Shown piece after piece: positions 57,318 through 63,737 of a DNA stretch of 64,000 nucleotides (positions are counted from its first letter, which is position 1; the number at the start of each line of letters is the position of its first letter). The stretch lies in the IMG/VR virus record IMGVR_UViG_3300042691_007361, positions 42,796-106,795 of that record; one strand, written 5' to 3'. The position numbers were made by a program, and so were the translations under genes. Below the pieces are notes generated by a model. That model was given only the letters and a program-made list of their open reading frames with translations. It made no database searches and was not told the DNA's origin. The DNA comes from a virus.

Positions 57318-57833
57318 TTATTTTAAGAAAAGTAATTTATATTTTGTTGAGTTAATTGAATCTTTTACAAGATCAAGGTTATTTACAATTTCAGAATAAG
57401 GTAACATACCTTGTAGTTTGTTAACCATCGCATAGATATCTCTTAGGTAACTTACACCATCTGCAACTGTATCTAATGTTCTAGGATTAACTTCTGTATA
57501 TGCAAGTAGTTTTTCTGCTGCTCCTTGATATCCTTCTACTAGTGTATCAGCATGATCAGGTAATGCATCATACAATTCATTAAGAGCTTTATGCGCAGCA
57601 TAAGATCCTGTACCTGTAACTTTTAAATGAAGTTTATGAAAACTTGTTCTAGCATTCATAAGTTCTGAAGCACATGCTGATACCATAGTATCTAATGAGC
57701 TACCACCAACACCGGCATTAGGAGTTGGTTGTGGTTTAGCAGGTTCTTCTTTTGGTTGATTTACAGTTACTTCTGGCCTACTTAGTTTTTTAACTGGCTC
57801 TGGGTTTCTTTTTAATAATCTATTGTTTTCCAT
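57318..57833 (-). CDS. Dps/ferritin-like DUF5856-type protein (171 aa)
   Basis: After a proline- and lysine-rich tail (~1-45), an all-helical domain reads ARTSFHKLHLKVTGTGSYAA, then HKALNELYDALPDHADTLVE. The order resembles the Dps/ferritin-like fold, where histidines and acidic residues of the first two helices bind metal, and DUF5856, a phage and giant-virus family with the signature H-x-L-H-L ... H-K-A-L-N-x-x-Y-D. The residues kept here (H66, H68, H80, E85, D88, D92 by approximate count) would allow a metal site. It lies between head-tail adaptor and abundant structural genes, so it is probably virion-associated. Function of the family is not established. Confidence 0.65.
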   Translation of the reverse strand: MENNRLLKRNPEPVKKLSRPEVTVNQPKEEPAKPQPTPNAGVGGSSLDTMVSACASELMNARTSFHKLHLKVTGTGSYAAHKALNELYDALPDHADTLVEGYQGAAEKLLAYTEVNPRTLDTVADGVSYLRDIYAMVNKLQGMLPYSEIVNNLDLVKDSINSTKYKLLFLK

Positions 57834-57838
57834 TATTA

Positions 57839-58537
57839 TTAATTGTTGCGTTCAGCTGTTTCTGTACCTCTTGAGAATTGATTTCCTGATTCAATATCTC
57901 CTGCTAGTATACTTACTGCTTCATCTATTATTACTTCTATTATATCATCTTTAAATTCACATTCTACATTTGTAGGTGATTGAACTCCGGTATATGGATC
58001 TACACAACCTTGTATCTGTATCTTTATTGGTTGTCTGTAATATGTTAATGCAGCTGAGTCAATTTGAAAGTCATTATTAGTATAAACATTGACAAAGTTA
58101 TTCTTAAGAGTAGCAAAAGTCTCAGCCCATTCAAAACTAGGTTGTTTTGATTTATCTCTCAGAAGTACATTTACATTAGCTTCCTCTGCTAGATATACTG
58201 TCATACGTCTGTTATCACAGCATTCTTTTTTAGCATAAACATCTACACGCTTCCATTGTAAATAGTTTGCCGGAATAGCTCCAGTGTAAAATACTTGCTG
58301 GTCGCTTACACTTAGAGGTTGTGTATTAAGAAGAACTTGTAAATCATCTTTTCTCCTATTTGATTCTTCATCACCTTCTCTAACTGCGTTAATCCCGTGA
58401 AGCTGTCTTCTTGTCCATTCTACTTGAGCTTTATTAAATGCCTCAACTATCTGCCAACATTCAATGTTGTCATAGTCCTGGCTATCTAACTTATTCAGGC
58501 GTTGTTTAATCTTTATGGACAGTACACTGTTTAACAT
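57839..58537 (-). CDS. head-tail adaptor / ring protein candidate (232 aa)
   Basis: The N-terminus MLNSVLSIKIKQRLNKLDSQ, then DYDNIECWQIVEAFNKAQVE and RRQLHG, is a pattern I associate with the conserved crAss-like adaptor-type structural protein. Two N-terminal helices come first, then a beta-rich middle (QVFYTGAIPANYLQWKRVDV), then a helical end. Such proteins attach below the portal. It lies five bases from the DUF5856-like gene. The assignment rests on remembered family style, not on a search, so the exact ring number is open. Confidence 0.6.
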   Translation of the reverse strand: MLNSVLSIKIKQRLNKLDSQDYDNIECWQIVEAFNKAQVEWTRRQLHGINAVREGDEESNRRKDDLQVLLNTQPLSVSDQQVFYTGAIPANYLQWKRVDVYAKKECCDNRRMTVYLAEEANVNVLLRDKSKQPSFEWAETFATLKNNFVNVYTNNDFQIDSAALTYYRQPIKIQIQGCVDPYTGVQSPTNVECEFKDDIIEVIIDEAVSILAGDIESGNQFSRGTETAERNN

Positions 58538-58540
58538 CTG

Positions 58541-58675
58541 TTATTTATTTTTTGGAGTTCTAGGAATCATTTTTCTAAATTGACTCATAGCTTTACCAGC
58601 ATTCTTATAACCTTCTTCTTTAAGATTATTAAAATACTTTACTGCTCCTGGTTTTGAACTTTTCTTGCCTCCCAT
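58541..58675 (-). CDS. 44-aa basic virion-cluster peptide
   Basis: A short frame beginning MGGKKSSKPGAVKYFNNLKE and ending RKMIPRTPKNK, placed between the heptad-repeat gene (2 bases away) and the adaptor gene (3 bases away). It is lysine-rich and helical in the middle (EEGYKNAGKAMSQF). The exact packing between neighbours and the clear ATG make it a likely gene. No family recognised; composition matches the other small basic proteins here. Confidence 0.6.
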   Translation of the reverse strand: MGGKKSSKPGAVKYFNNLKEEGYKNAGKAMSQFRKMIPRTPKNK

Positions 58676-58677
58676 GA

Positions 58678-59424
58678 TTACTGATATTTTGCTTTGTTAG
58701 CAGCAACCTTCTTTTTGTTTGCTTCCACCTTAGCCTTATTAGCAGCAACTTTTTGAGCATTAGAACTAGCATTACTAGCTTTAGATGCATTTACCTTAGC
58801 AGCATTGCTGTATACTTTAACAGCATTGTCTTGTACTTTAGCTCTGTTTTCAGCTACCTTTTCTTCATTTTTATAATTTTTGAAGGTATTAGCATTTACC
58901 TTAGCTGTATTAACTGCTACTTTATTAGCATTTACTTTTGCTTTATTAGCATCAGCAGCTTTCTTTTTAGCATATGCTGAAGCAGCAACCGCTGCTGCTC
59001 CTCCGCCTCCCGCAGTACCTGCAACTTTAGCTATTGTTTTAAGAGCTGAGCTTTTCTTTTTAGGTGCTTCAGATGCAGAAGTAGAAGTAGAAGTAGACTT
59101 AGATTTATACTTAGACTCTAAAGTTTTAAGTTGTTCTTTAGCTTGTTTAAGTTGTTCATCAACTTTTTTGTATTTATTGTCAGCTTTAATCCTTTCAAGT
59201 TTTCTAGCAGTTTTACGTACTTTACTAGCATGTTTTGCAACACCCTGAGCAGCATCCATTTCTGCACCATAACTATGGTAACTTCTACCTGAAGCACTTT
59301 TTACTTTAGGTGCACCCATTTGAGTACGGTTTGCAATGATTGCTTTACGACCTGCACTTTTAACTTTTCTAATTGCTTTAGCTGACTTAGTAAGACTAAC
59401 TAATGCTTTTCCTATTATTCCCAT
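58678..59424 (-). CDS. lysine/alanine-rich heptad-repeat protein (248 aa)
   Basis: N-terminal ~125 residues are basic and helical, with a predicted coiled coil (VDEQLKQAKEQLKTLESKYK). A serine/threonine linker (KSTSTSTSAS) and a short alanine-rich hydrophobic segment (AGGGGAAAVAASAYA, ~140) follow. The C-terminal ~90 residues are a repeat of about seven residues around K-V-x-A-N-K-A. Two other genes (61061-61546 and 61553-62065) share this repeat. High lysine and alanine content recalls histone H1-type tails, so DNA binding in the capsid is plausible; a helical fibre is an alternative. Confidence 0.65.
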   Translation of the reverse strand: MGIIGKALVSLTKSAKAIRKVKSAGRKAIIANRTQMGAPKVKSASGRSYHSYGAEMDAAQGVAKHASKVRKTARKLERIKADNKYKKVDEQLKQAKEQLKTLESKYKSKSTSTSTSASEAPKKKSSALKTIAKVAGTAGGGGAAAVAASAYAKKKAADANKAKVNANKVAVNTAKVNANTFKNYKNEEKVAENRAKVQDNAVKVYSNAAKVNASKASNASSNAQKVAANKAKVEANKKKVAANKAKYQ

Positions 59425-59426
59425 GA

Positions 59427-59648
59427 CTATTTATTTTTATTTTTATTTTTTACACTACCACCTTTCTTAAGACCAAACTCTTTAGCAATGGCACGTCTTT
59501 CTTGCCTTGCTTCTTTCTGACCCTGTCTATGCTCTTTACTTAAAGACTGCTTTGCTGTAGCTAAAACACTTTTAACTACAGCTTTGCGCATCTTTTTCTT
59601 TTCAGCTTTTGCTTTATCCTTTTCAGGATCTCTACCAATACCAGCCAT
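59427..59648 (-). CDS. 73-aa highly basic peptide
   Basis: A short lysine- and arginine-rich helix (KDKAKAEKKKMRKAVVKSVL) ending LKKGGSVKNKNKNK. It ends at TAG, showing that this codon is a normal stop here. Two bases separate it from the next gene. The K-K-G-G-S motif near the C-terminus recurs in the neighbouring small proteins. A capsid DNA-binding or condensing role is inferred from charge and place. Confidence 0.6.
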   Translation of the reverse strand: MAGIGRDPEKDKAKAEKKKMRKAVVKSVLATAKQSLSKEHRQGQKEARQERRAIAKEFGLKKGGSVKNKNKNK

Positions 59649-59655
59649 TACTTAA

Positions 59656-60444
59656 TTATTTTTTCTTAGTCATTCCTTTAACAATAACTTTATCTACAGC
59701 TTTGTCATATCTTTTTTGAAGACCTTTTCCTACTGTCTTTCCTGCTGTGGTTTTCTTTTCAATCTTAGTCCCAAGTCTAGTAAGTTTTCTACTAGTAACT
59801 GGTCCACCATCTTCTTTTTTAGATAGAGTTCTTTTAATTACTCTTCCAGGTTCTCTTTGACCTATAGCAGCATACCCTTGATCTCCTGCTGATCTAACTT
59901 TACCAGCTTTAGGAGAACGTTGTACTTTAACAGTAGCACCAAACTTAGCTTTAGGTTTTTTGATTACACCTTTTGCCATTAAGATATCTTTTGCAGTTAC
60001 TTTACCATCTCCACTCATATCAGGAAAACTTTTCTTAATACCACCTTTTTTTGCTATACCGTACTGGCCAGCCTGACCCATGTTTTCTTGTGGCATACCA
60101 TACATATATGTAGGTGCTTTTTTAATAGCAGAACCACCTAGGTTCATTTTCTTTGCTCCTCCTTTTGACATACTTTTGCCACATTGAGCACATCCTAATT
60201 TTTTCATGGCACCACCTTTTTTTTGATATGGTATAGGTGATGAAGTTCCATTGATTATGTCTCTTACCTTACTGACTTTTTCACTTACAGGTCCAGCAGT
60301 TCCCTTTATTGAATAAGGACCTTCATAATCAGGCCCAACAGGCCCAGTAGGTTTTGGTATAACTGTAGGTTTTGGTCTAGGGTCAGGCTTTTGACTATAT
60401 GTTCTTTTTGTTTTTACCGTAATGGGAGTTTTATTCTTTCTCAT
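59656..60444 (-). CDS. basic protein with CxxC knuckle and dockerin-like calcium loop (262 aa)
   Basis: The N-terminal 40 residues are proline- and lysine-rich. GCAQCGKS (C85, C88) is a CxxC knuckle. PDMSGDGKVTAKDILMAKGV (~141-160) matches one EF-hand-type dockerin loop: D142, S144, D146, G147, V149 and D153 fill the expected ligand positions. Di-glycine motifs recur (QKKGGA, MSKGGA, NLGGS, AKKGGI, EDGGPV). The C-terminus is strongly basic (RYDKAVDKVIVKGMTKKK). A calcium- and metal-binding virion accessory protein is the best description; no family known to me. Confidence 0.6.
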   Translation of the reverse strand: MRKNKTPITVKTKRTYSQKPDPRPKPTVIPKPTGPVGPDYEGPYSIKGTAGPVSEKVSKVRDIINGTSSPIPYQKKGGAMKKLGCAQCGKSMSKGGAKKMNLGGSAIKKAPTYMYGMPQENMGQAGQYGIAKKGGIKKSFPDMSGDGKVTAKDILMAKGVIKKPKAKFGATVKVQRSPKAGKVRSAGDQGYAAIGQREPGRVIKRTLSKKEDGGPVTSRKLTRLGTKIEKKTTAGKTVGKGLQKRYDKAVDKVIVKGMTKKK

Positions 60445-60460
60445 CTTTTATATAATTAAA

Positions 60461-60811
60461 TTAACAATTCCATTTTCTTAAAGAAAGAGCCTTTCTTGTT
60501 GGTCTTCCTTTTTCATCTTTCATAGGGCCTGGCATTCCAGACATCCTAGCACAGAAACTCTTACGTCTCTTAGCATCTTTACTTCCAGCTTTAAGCTTAG
60601 AAGGTTTAGTAGTAACAGCAGTCTGTAACTTACTACCTGGATTAGCTGCTCTATAGCTAGCTACTCCTTTAGCATTAAGTCCTCCTGTAGGATTCTTACC
60701 TTCCTTGCGCGTCCATGCAGGAGTAGAGCCACCAGATTTCATCTTTGGAGTCTTACCAGCTTTCTTCATTGAGATAGCTATTGCTGCTTGTTGTGCTCTA
60801 CTTTTTGCCAT
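60461..60811 (-). CDS. DUF6321-like protein (116 aa)
   Basis: The central and C-terminal parts (TPAWTRKEGKNPTGGLNAKG, then SYRAANPGSKLQTAVTT, RRKSFCARMSGMPGPMKD, and TRKALSLRKWNC) match the pattern I know for DUF6321: 'PAWxRKEGKNPxGGLNxKG ... SFCARM.GM ... LRxWNC'. That family occurs in many environmental phages and has no established function. The N-terminal helix SRAQQAAIAISMKK is typical. Its conserved cysteines (in SFCARM and at the end) are present. It overlaps the next upstream gene by 14 bases. Presence here suggests it is a small virion protein. Confidence 0.75.
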   Translation of the reverse strand: MAKSRAQQAAIAISMKKAGKTPKMKSGGSTPAWTRKEGKNPTGGLNAKGVASYRAANPGSKLQTAVTTKPSKLKAGSKDAKRRKSFCARMSGMPGPMKDEKGRPTRKALSLRKWNC

Positions 60812-61058
60812 TACCTTTTCCTTTATACTTGTAATCAGGATTATCCTTATGCCATTTCTTTGTTGCCGCTACTCCCTGCTTAACAGTTTTTGCTTTTGCT
60901 TTTGCAGTAAGATCTATTGTATCCCACTGACCTTTATCTTTGGTGGGGTGGTTGACCATTATATGACCAACCTTTCCTTCACCTTTTTTTATAGTCTTCT
61001 TATAGACTACATGTTTTTCACCACCGGCAGTAACTTTAACTTTCTTAGGTGCTGCCAT
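60798..61058 (-). CDS. small basic virion-cluster protein (86 aa)
   Basis: Beta-rich core (KVKVTAGGEKHVVYKKTI; GKVGHIMVNHPTKDKGQWDT) followed by a basic helical tail (VAATKKWHKDNPDYKYKGKG). The segment MVNHPTKDKGQWDTIDLT is distinctive, and I have an impression of seeing similar stretches in other environmental phages, but cannot name a family. It starts two bases after the stop of the upstream gene and overlaps the DUF6321-like gene by 14 bases. Confidence 0.6.
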   Translation of the reverse strand: MAAPKKVKVTAGGEKHVVYKKTIKKGEGKVGHIMVNHPTKDKGQWDTIDLTAKAKAKTVKQGVAATKKWHKDNPDYKYKGKGNGKK

Positions 61059-61060
61059 GA

Positions 61061-61546
61061 TTACTTCTTTTTAGCCATTGCCTTAAGAGTTTTAGCTAAT
61101 GCTTTTCTCTTAGGTGTACAAGTTGGTTTAGTCATTGGAGTACAATATCCTTTATGTTTGGGATTGATTGCTTTTTGTATCCATTTTTTATCTCCTGTAG
61201 ACCCACCTTTTTTTGCCATTACTGGTGTAGAAGAACTACCATCATTCATTCCTGAATCAGGAGCAAGAGTACCTCTATCCATAGACTGACCCATCTGTGC
61301 TTTTTTTACAGGACCACCAGATTTTAAATATGTCTGACTCTTTGGTATTTTTTTATAAAACTTAGCAAGTTCTATATCAGCTTTATTAATCCTAACCTTT
61401 GCTTTGTTCTCTGCTACCTTTTTTCTGTTAGCTTCAACTTTTTTAGCATTCTCAGCCACCTTCTTTTTATTGGCAGCTTCTTTCTTAGCTTTTTCTTTAC
61501 CTTGCTTAATTATAGTAGAGGGTAAATGTCCTATTCCATGTGGCAT
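61061..61546 (-). CDS. basic protein with N-terminal heptad repeat (161 aa)
   Basis: Residues ~14-55 repeat K-x-V-x-x-N-x-x-K-V (KKVAENAKKVEANRKKVAEN), the same unit as at the ends of the 248-aa and 170-aa proteins. Then YLKSGGPVKKAQMG and VMAKKGGSTGDKKW add two di-glycine motifs. The C-terminus (HKGYCTPMTKPTCTPKRKAL) has two cysteines and ends AKTLKAMAKKK. A DNA-binding or scaffold-like role in the head is plausible. No family recognised. Confidence 0.6.
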   Translation of the reverse strand: MPHGIGHLPSTIIKQGKEKAKKEAANKKKVAENAKKVEANRKKVAENKAKVRINKADIELAKFYKKIPKSQTYLKSGGPVKKAQMGQSMDRGTLAPDSGMNDGSSSTPVMAKKGGSTGDKKWIQKAINPKHKGYCTPMTKPTCTPKRKALAKTLKAMAKKK

Positions 61547-61552
61547 GACTTA

Positions 61553-62065
61553 TTACTTTTTATAACGTGCTGTGTTTGCAGCTACTTTCTTATTAGCTGC
61601 TACCTTAGCTGCATTTGCCGCAACCATTTTCTTATTAGCTGCTACCTTAGCTGCATTTGCCGCTACCTTTTCTTTATTAGTTGTAGCTTTAGCTTGTTGA
61701 CCAGCTGCTTTTACTTTAGCCTTATTTGCAGTCACCTGCTCTTTACGTGCAGCAGATACCTTAGAAGCACTTTCCTTTTTTTCAATGCTTACATTGAGTT
61801 TATAAGGTGATGCTTTATAAGCTTCAATACCTTTATTTGCAGCATACGTAGTTGCAACACCTGCAACAAAACGGTTTCTACCAACTCTTCTTTTAAATTT
61901 CTTAGCTTCACTAGCAGCTTTTTCTAATTCATCCCCTTGTTGTTTAGGATTCATTTTTTGTGCAAGAACCCTTGGATTCTTTTTAAGCTTGCTACTTTTA
62001 ATACCAGCTTTTACTGATTTACCAATAGCTGACCCAATCTCTTTTATTAAACTTGTCTTTGACAT
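61553..62065 (-). CDS. lysine/alanine-rich heptad-repeat protein (170 aa)
   Basis: N-terminal helix (SLIKEIGSAIGKSVKAGIKS) and a basic middle (KKFKRRVGRNRF) lead to a hydrophobic ATTYAANKG stretch, then a C-terminal repeat from ~105 to the end: NKEKVAANAAKVAANKKM and onward. The DNA repeats too, with a perfect ~35-bp copy at a 42-bp period. Sequence style is shared with the 248-aa and 161-aa proteins. It may compact DNA or form a long helix in the head. Confidence 0.65.
   Translation of the reverse strand: MSKTSLIKEIGSAIGKSVKAGIKSSKLKKNPRVLAQKMNPKQQGDELEKAASEAKKFKRRVGRNRFVAGVATTYAANKGIEAYKASPYKLNVSIEKKESASKVSAARKEQVTANKAKVKAAGQQAKATTNKEKVAANAAKVAANKKMVAANAAKVAANKKVAANTARYKK
61587..61663. repeat. 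42-bp-period direct repeat coding the ANK heptads
   Basis: TTCTTATTAGCTGCTACC... begins at 61587 and again at 61629; about 35 bases are identical in both copies (61587-61621 and 61629-61663). The 42-base period codes two seven-residue units, so the repeat number can change by recombination without a frameshift. Confidence 0.85.
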
Positions 62066-62076
62066 ACCTATATATT

Positions 62077-62415
62077 TTATGCTTTAGTTACTTTTCTTCC
62101 CATACCTACTCTAGACTTCTCAGCTTTCTTTGCAGCAAGTTTAGAAGGAGTAAGTTGGTATTTTGTTTTTGGTGTCTTAGAAGAAACCTTTTTTGTAGGG
62201 CGGCAGTATTCATTTTTACCACCAGCCCCACAAGCTTTTCCAGACTTTGTATCTTGCCATTTCTCTGCTTGCCATCTTTTAAGATCACTTCCTGCTTTAG
62301 TCTTTCTAACTGTGCCTGAACCTTTACGGCATTTGGCAATAGCTTGAGAAGCTCTAGCTGAAGGAAACACAGCGTACTGCGCTTTTACTTTTGTATAGCA
62401 TGCATCTTTAGGCAT
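62077..62415 (-). CDS. DUF5872-like protein (112 aa)
   Basis: The N-terminal part (DACYTKVKAQYAVFPSARAS, then KCRKGSG) and the central part (SDLKRWQAEKWQDTKSGKAC, then EYCRPTKKVSSKTPKT, ~42-93) match the pattern I know for DUF5872 and its usual partner segment, seen in giant eukaryotic viruses and large phages. Cysteines in CYTK, KCRK, ACG and YCRP could form a zinc site. The tail is lysine-rich. Function unknown; its position among head genes suggests a virion component. Confidence 0.75.
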   Translation of the reverse strand: MPKDACYTKVKAQYAVFPSARASQAIAKCRKGSGTVRKTKAGSDLKRWQAEKWQDTKSGKACGAGGKNEYCRPTKKVSSKTPKTKYQLTPSKLAAKKAEKSRVGMGRKVTKA

Positions 62416-62420
62416 GATAA

Positions 62421-62624
62421 TTAGTTATTAGGTTCAGCAGTCTTAGGAGCTGTATTTCCTCTTCCACCTGCCCAACCACCAGGGTTAGTTTGTACAGATA
62501 CTTTGCCATTAAGTCCTGGCATAACACCTTTTGTACTTGGTACCTTCTGTACCGGTAGGTTGCCATTAAGACCAACCTTCACTCCACCTACTTTTCCTGT
62601 AGATTTTTTTGCTGTAGTTTTCAT
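62421..62624 (-). CDS. small repetitive basic protein (67 aa)
   Basis: I chose ATG 62624 (MKTTAKKSTGKVGGVKVGLN); an upstream ATG at 62660 would overlap the 338-aa gene. Two similar segments follow each other: GLNGNLPVQKVPSTKGVM and GLNGKVSVQTNPGGWAGG. Glycine-rich and likely disordered. No family recognised. Confidence 0.55.
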   Translation of the reverse strand: MKTTAKKSTGKVGGVKVGLNGNLPVQKVPSTKGVMPGLNGKVSVQTNPGGWAGGRGNTAPKTAEPNN

Positions 62625-62634
62625 TATATACAAA

Positions 62635-63651
62635 TTAAGAATTCCATAACCTTTCAACATTGTTATTAAGATCCTTCAGAACATCCTCATTTAGAGGGTT
62701 TTTCAAGAACTCAACAACGTCAGATGGGTTTCTTCCAAGCATAGTGTTTGACTTAGCATGGTAGATATATCCATCTGCCTTACTTATAATATACTTAAAA
62801 AATACGGAATCTTTAACAATTGCTTTAATTTTTAATGTTTCCATGTCTAAAGCTGCTGCATCAAGGAAGCCTTGAGCTGCTCTTTCTTTGTTACCTTCCG
62901 TACCTTCACCATTGATGTGTCTATCCATATTGTCATAGATTACATCATTAGGGGTATGTTTCTTATACTGTACACTTGCTGTATCCACTGCCTTAGCAAT
63001 GTAGAACAACTTAGTGCTGTTTTTATCAAATAATTTCTGCAACTCAGCAAGAGCTTTGTTACGGATTTTCTTGTACTCAGTTCTAGCACCAGCAGTTTCT
63101 TGTTGTTTATCCAAGTAAAACTTAGGTGGTACTGCTTTTGATCTAGCCTCATCATAGCTACGTGCTATAATAGAAAAACCTCCTGCTTCAATAGCATAAA
63201 GTTTAATTCTATCAAATGGATCTTTAGGATCTAAAAATACTGGCTCATTACCACAAGATAATGATATCTTATTCCAGAAGTCTGAGTTATCAGGACGTAG
63301 TAGTTTAACTTCATTCCAGAATGTAGCGCTTTCAATATCAAGAACATTTGCTGCTAGTTCTTTTTCTATTTCAGCTACAGCAGTTCTAATTTCTTTAATC
63401 TTAGCTGCTCTGTCTTCAGGTTGCATAAGTTTGATGTCTGGAGCAAATTCATTTAGTCCTGTTAAGTATTGAACTACTCCATTTTTTTCTAGACAAGCCA
63501 GTTGCTCAGTGTGAGTCACACCGTCAAATAAAGATAGACCATAATCTTCTAGTCCCATGTTTGATACTGAATTGTCAAAATATGGTTTGACTGCAATTGG
63601 GGTTACCTTAGCTACCCGCGTCTCTACCATTGTAAAAGTTACATTTTCCAT
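62635..63651 (-). CDS. unknown protein following the capsid gene (338 aa)
   Basis: A largely helical, soluble protein starting MENVTFTMVETRVAKVTPIA. Long helices occupy ~75-110 (EDRAAKIKEIRTAVAEIEKE) and ~180-290. No catalytic motif or signal peptide seen. It is the first gene after the capsid terminator, has the best-conserved promoter motif 26 bases upstream, and leads the small basic gene cluster. In crAss-like phages the gene after the capsid is a conserved unknown, which this could be. A structural or maturation role is inferred by place only. Confidence 0.65.
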   Translation of the reverse strand: MENVTFTMVETRVAKVTPIAVKPYFDNSVSNMGLEDYGLSLFDGVTHTEQLACLEKNGVVQYLTGLNEFAPDIKLMQPEDRAAKIKEIRTAVAEIEKELAANVLDIESATFWNEVKLLRPDNSDFWNKISLSCGNEPVFLDPKDPFDRIKLYAIEAGGFSIIARSYDEARSKAVPPKFYLDKQQETAGARTEYKKIRNKALAELQKLFDKNSTKLFYIAKAVDTASVQYKKHTPNDVIYDNMDRHINGEGTEGNKERAAQGFLDAAALDMETLKIKAIVKDSVFFKYIISKADGYIYHAKSNTMLGRNPSDVVEFLKNPLNEDVLKDLNNNVERLWNS

Positions 63652-63677
63652 TTTTTTGTTGGTTTTTAATTGTTGGT

Positions 63678-63692
63678 TAAATATAGTAAAAA
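63678..63692 (-). promoter_or_regulatory. candidate late promoter motif TTTTTACTATATTTA
   Basis: On the minus strand this is TTTTTACTATATTTA, 26 bases before the ATG at 63651, sharing TTTTACTATATTTA exactly with the site at 41467-41480. It starts inside the T run of the capsid gene terminator. Confidence 0.5.
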
Positions 63693-63715
63693 AGGGAGGA
63701 GCGTTAACCCCTCCC
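63691..63715 (-). terminator. terminator after the capsid gene
   Basis: GGGAGG (63694-63699) pairs with CCTCCC (63710-63715) around a 10-base loop. Read leftward the stem is followed by TTTTTT, a standard intrinsic terminator, 23 bases beyond the capsid stop. Confidence 0.75.
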
Positions 63716-63737
63716 TGTTTTTTACCGGTTGTTTATA

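Noticed and set aside
60705-61289. 194-aa hydrophobic frame on the plus strand with several apparent membrane segments
   Set aside because: It runs across the ends and starts of four well-packed minus-strand genes. Reverse complements of lysine-rich coding (AAA/AAG) read as Phe/Leu, creating artificial hydrophobicity.
61587-61663. CRISPR-like repeat
   Set aside because: The repeats are in frame, coding for an A-N-K heptad with a 42-bp period, and lack spacers.
62421-62660. Longer start for the 67-aa basic protein at 62660
   Set aside because: It overlaps the upstream stop and adds a leader (MLKGYGILNLYI) unlike the cluster's other starts; ATG 62624 fits spacing and composition better.
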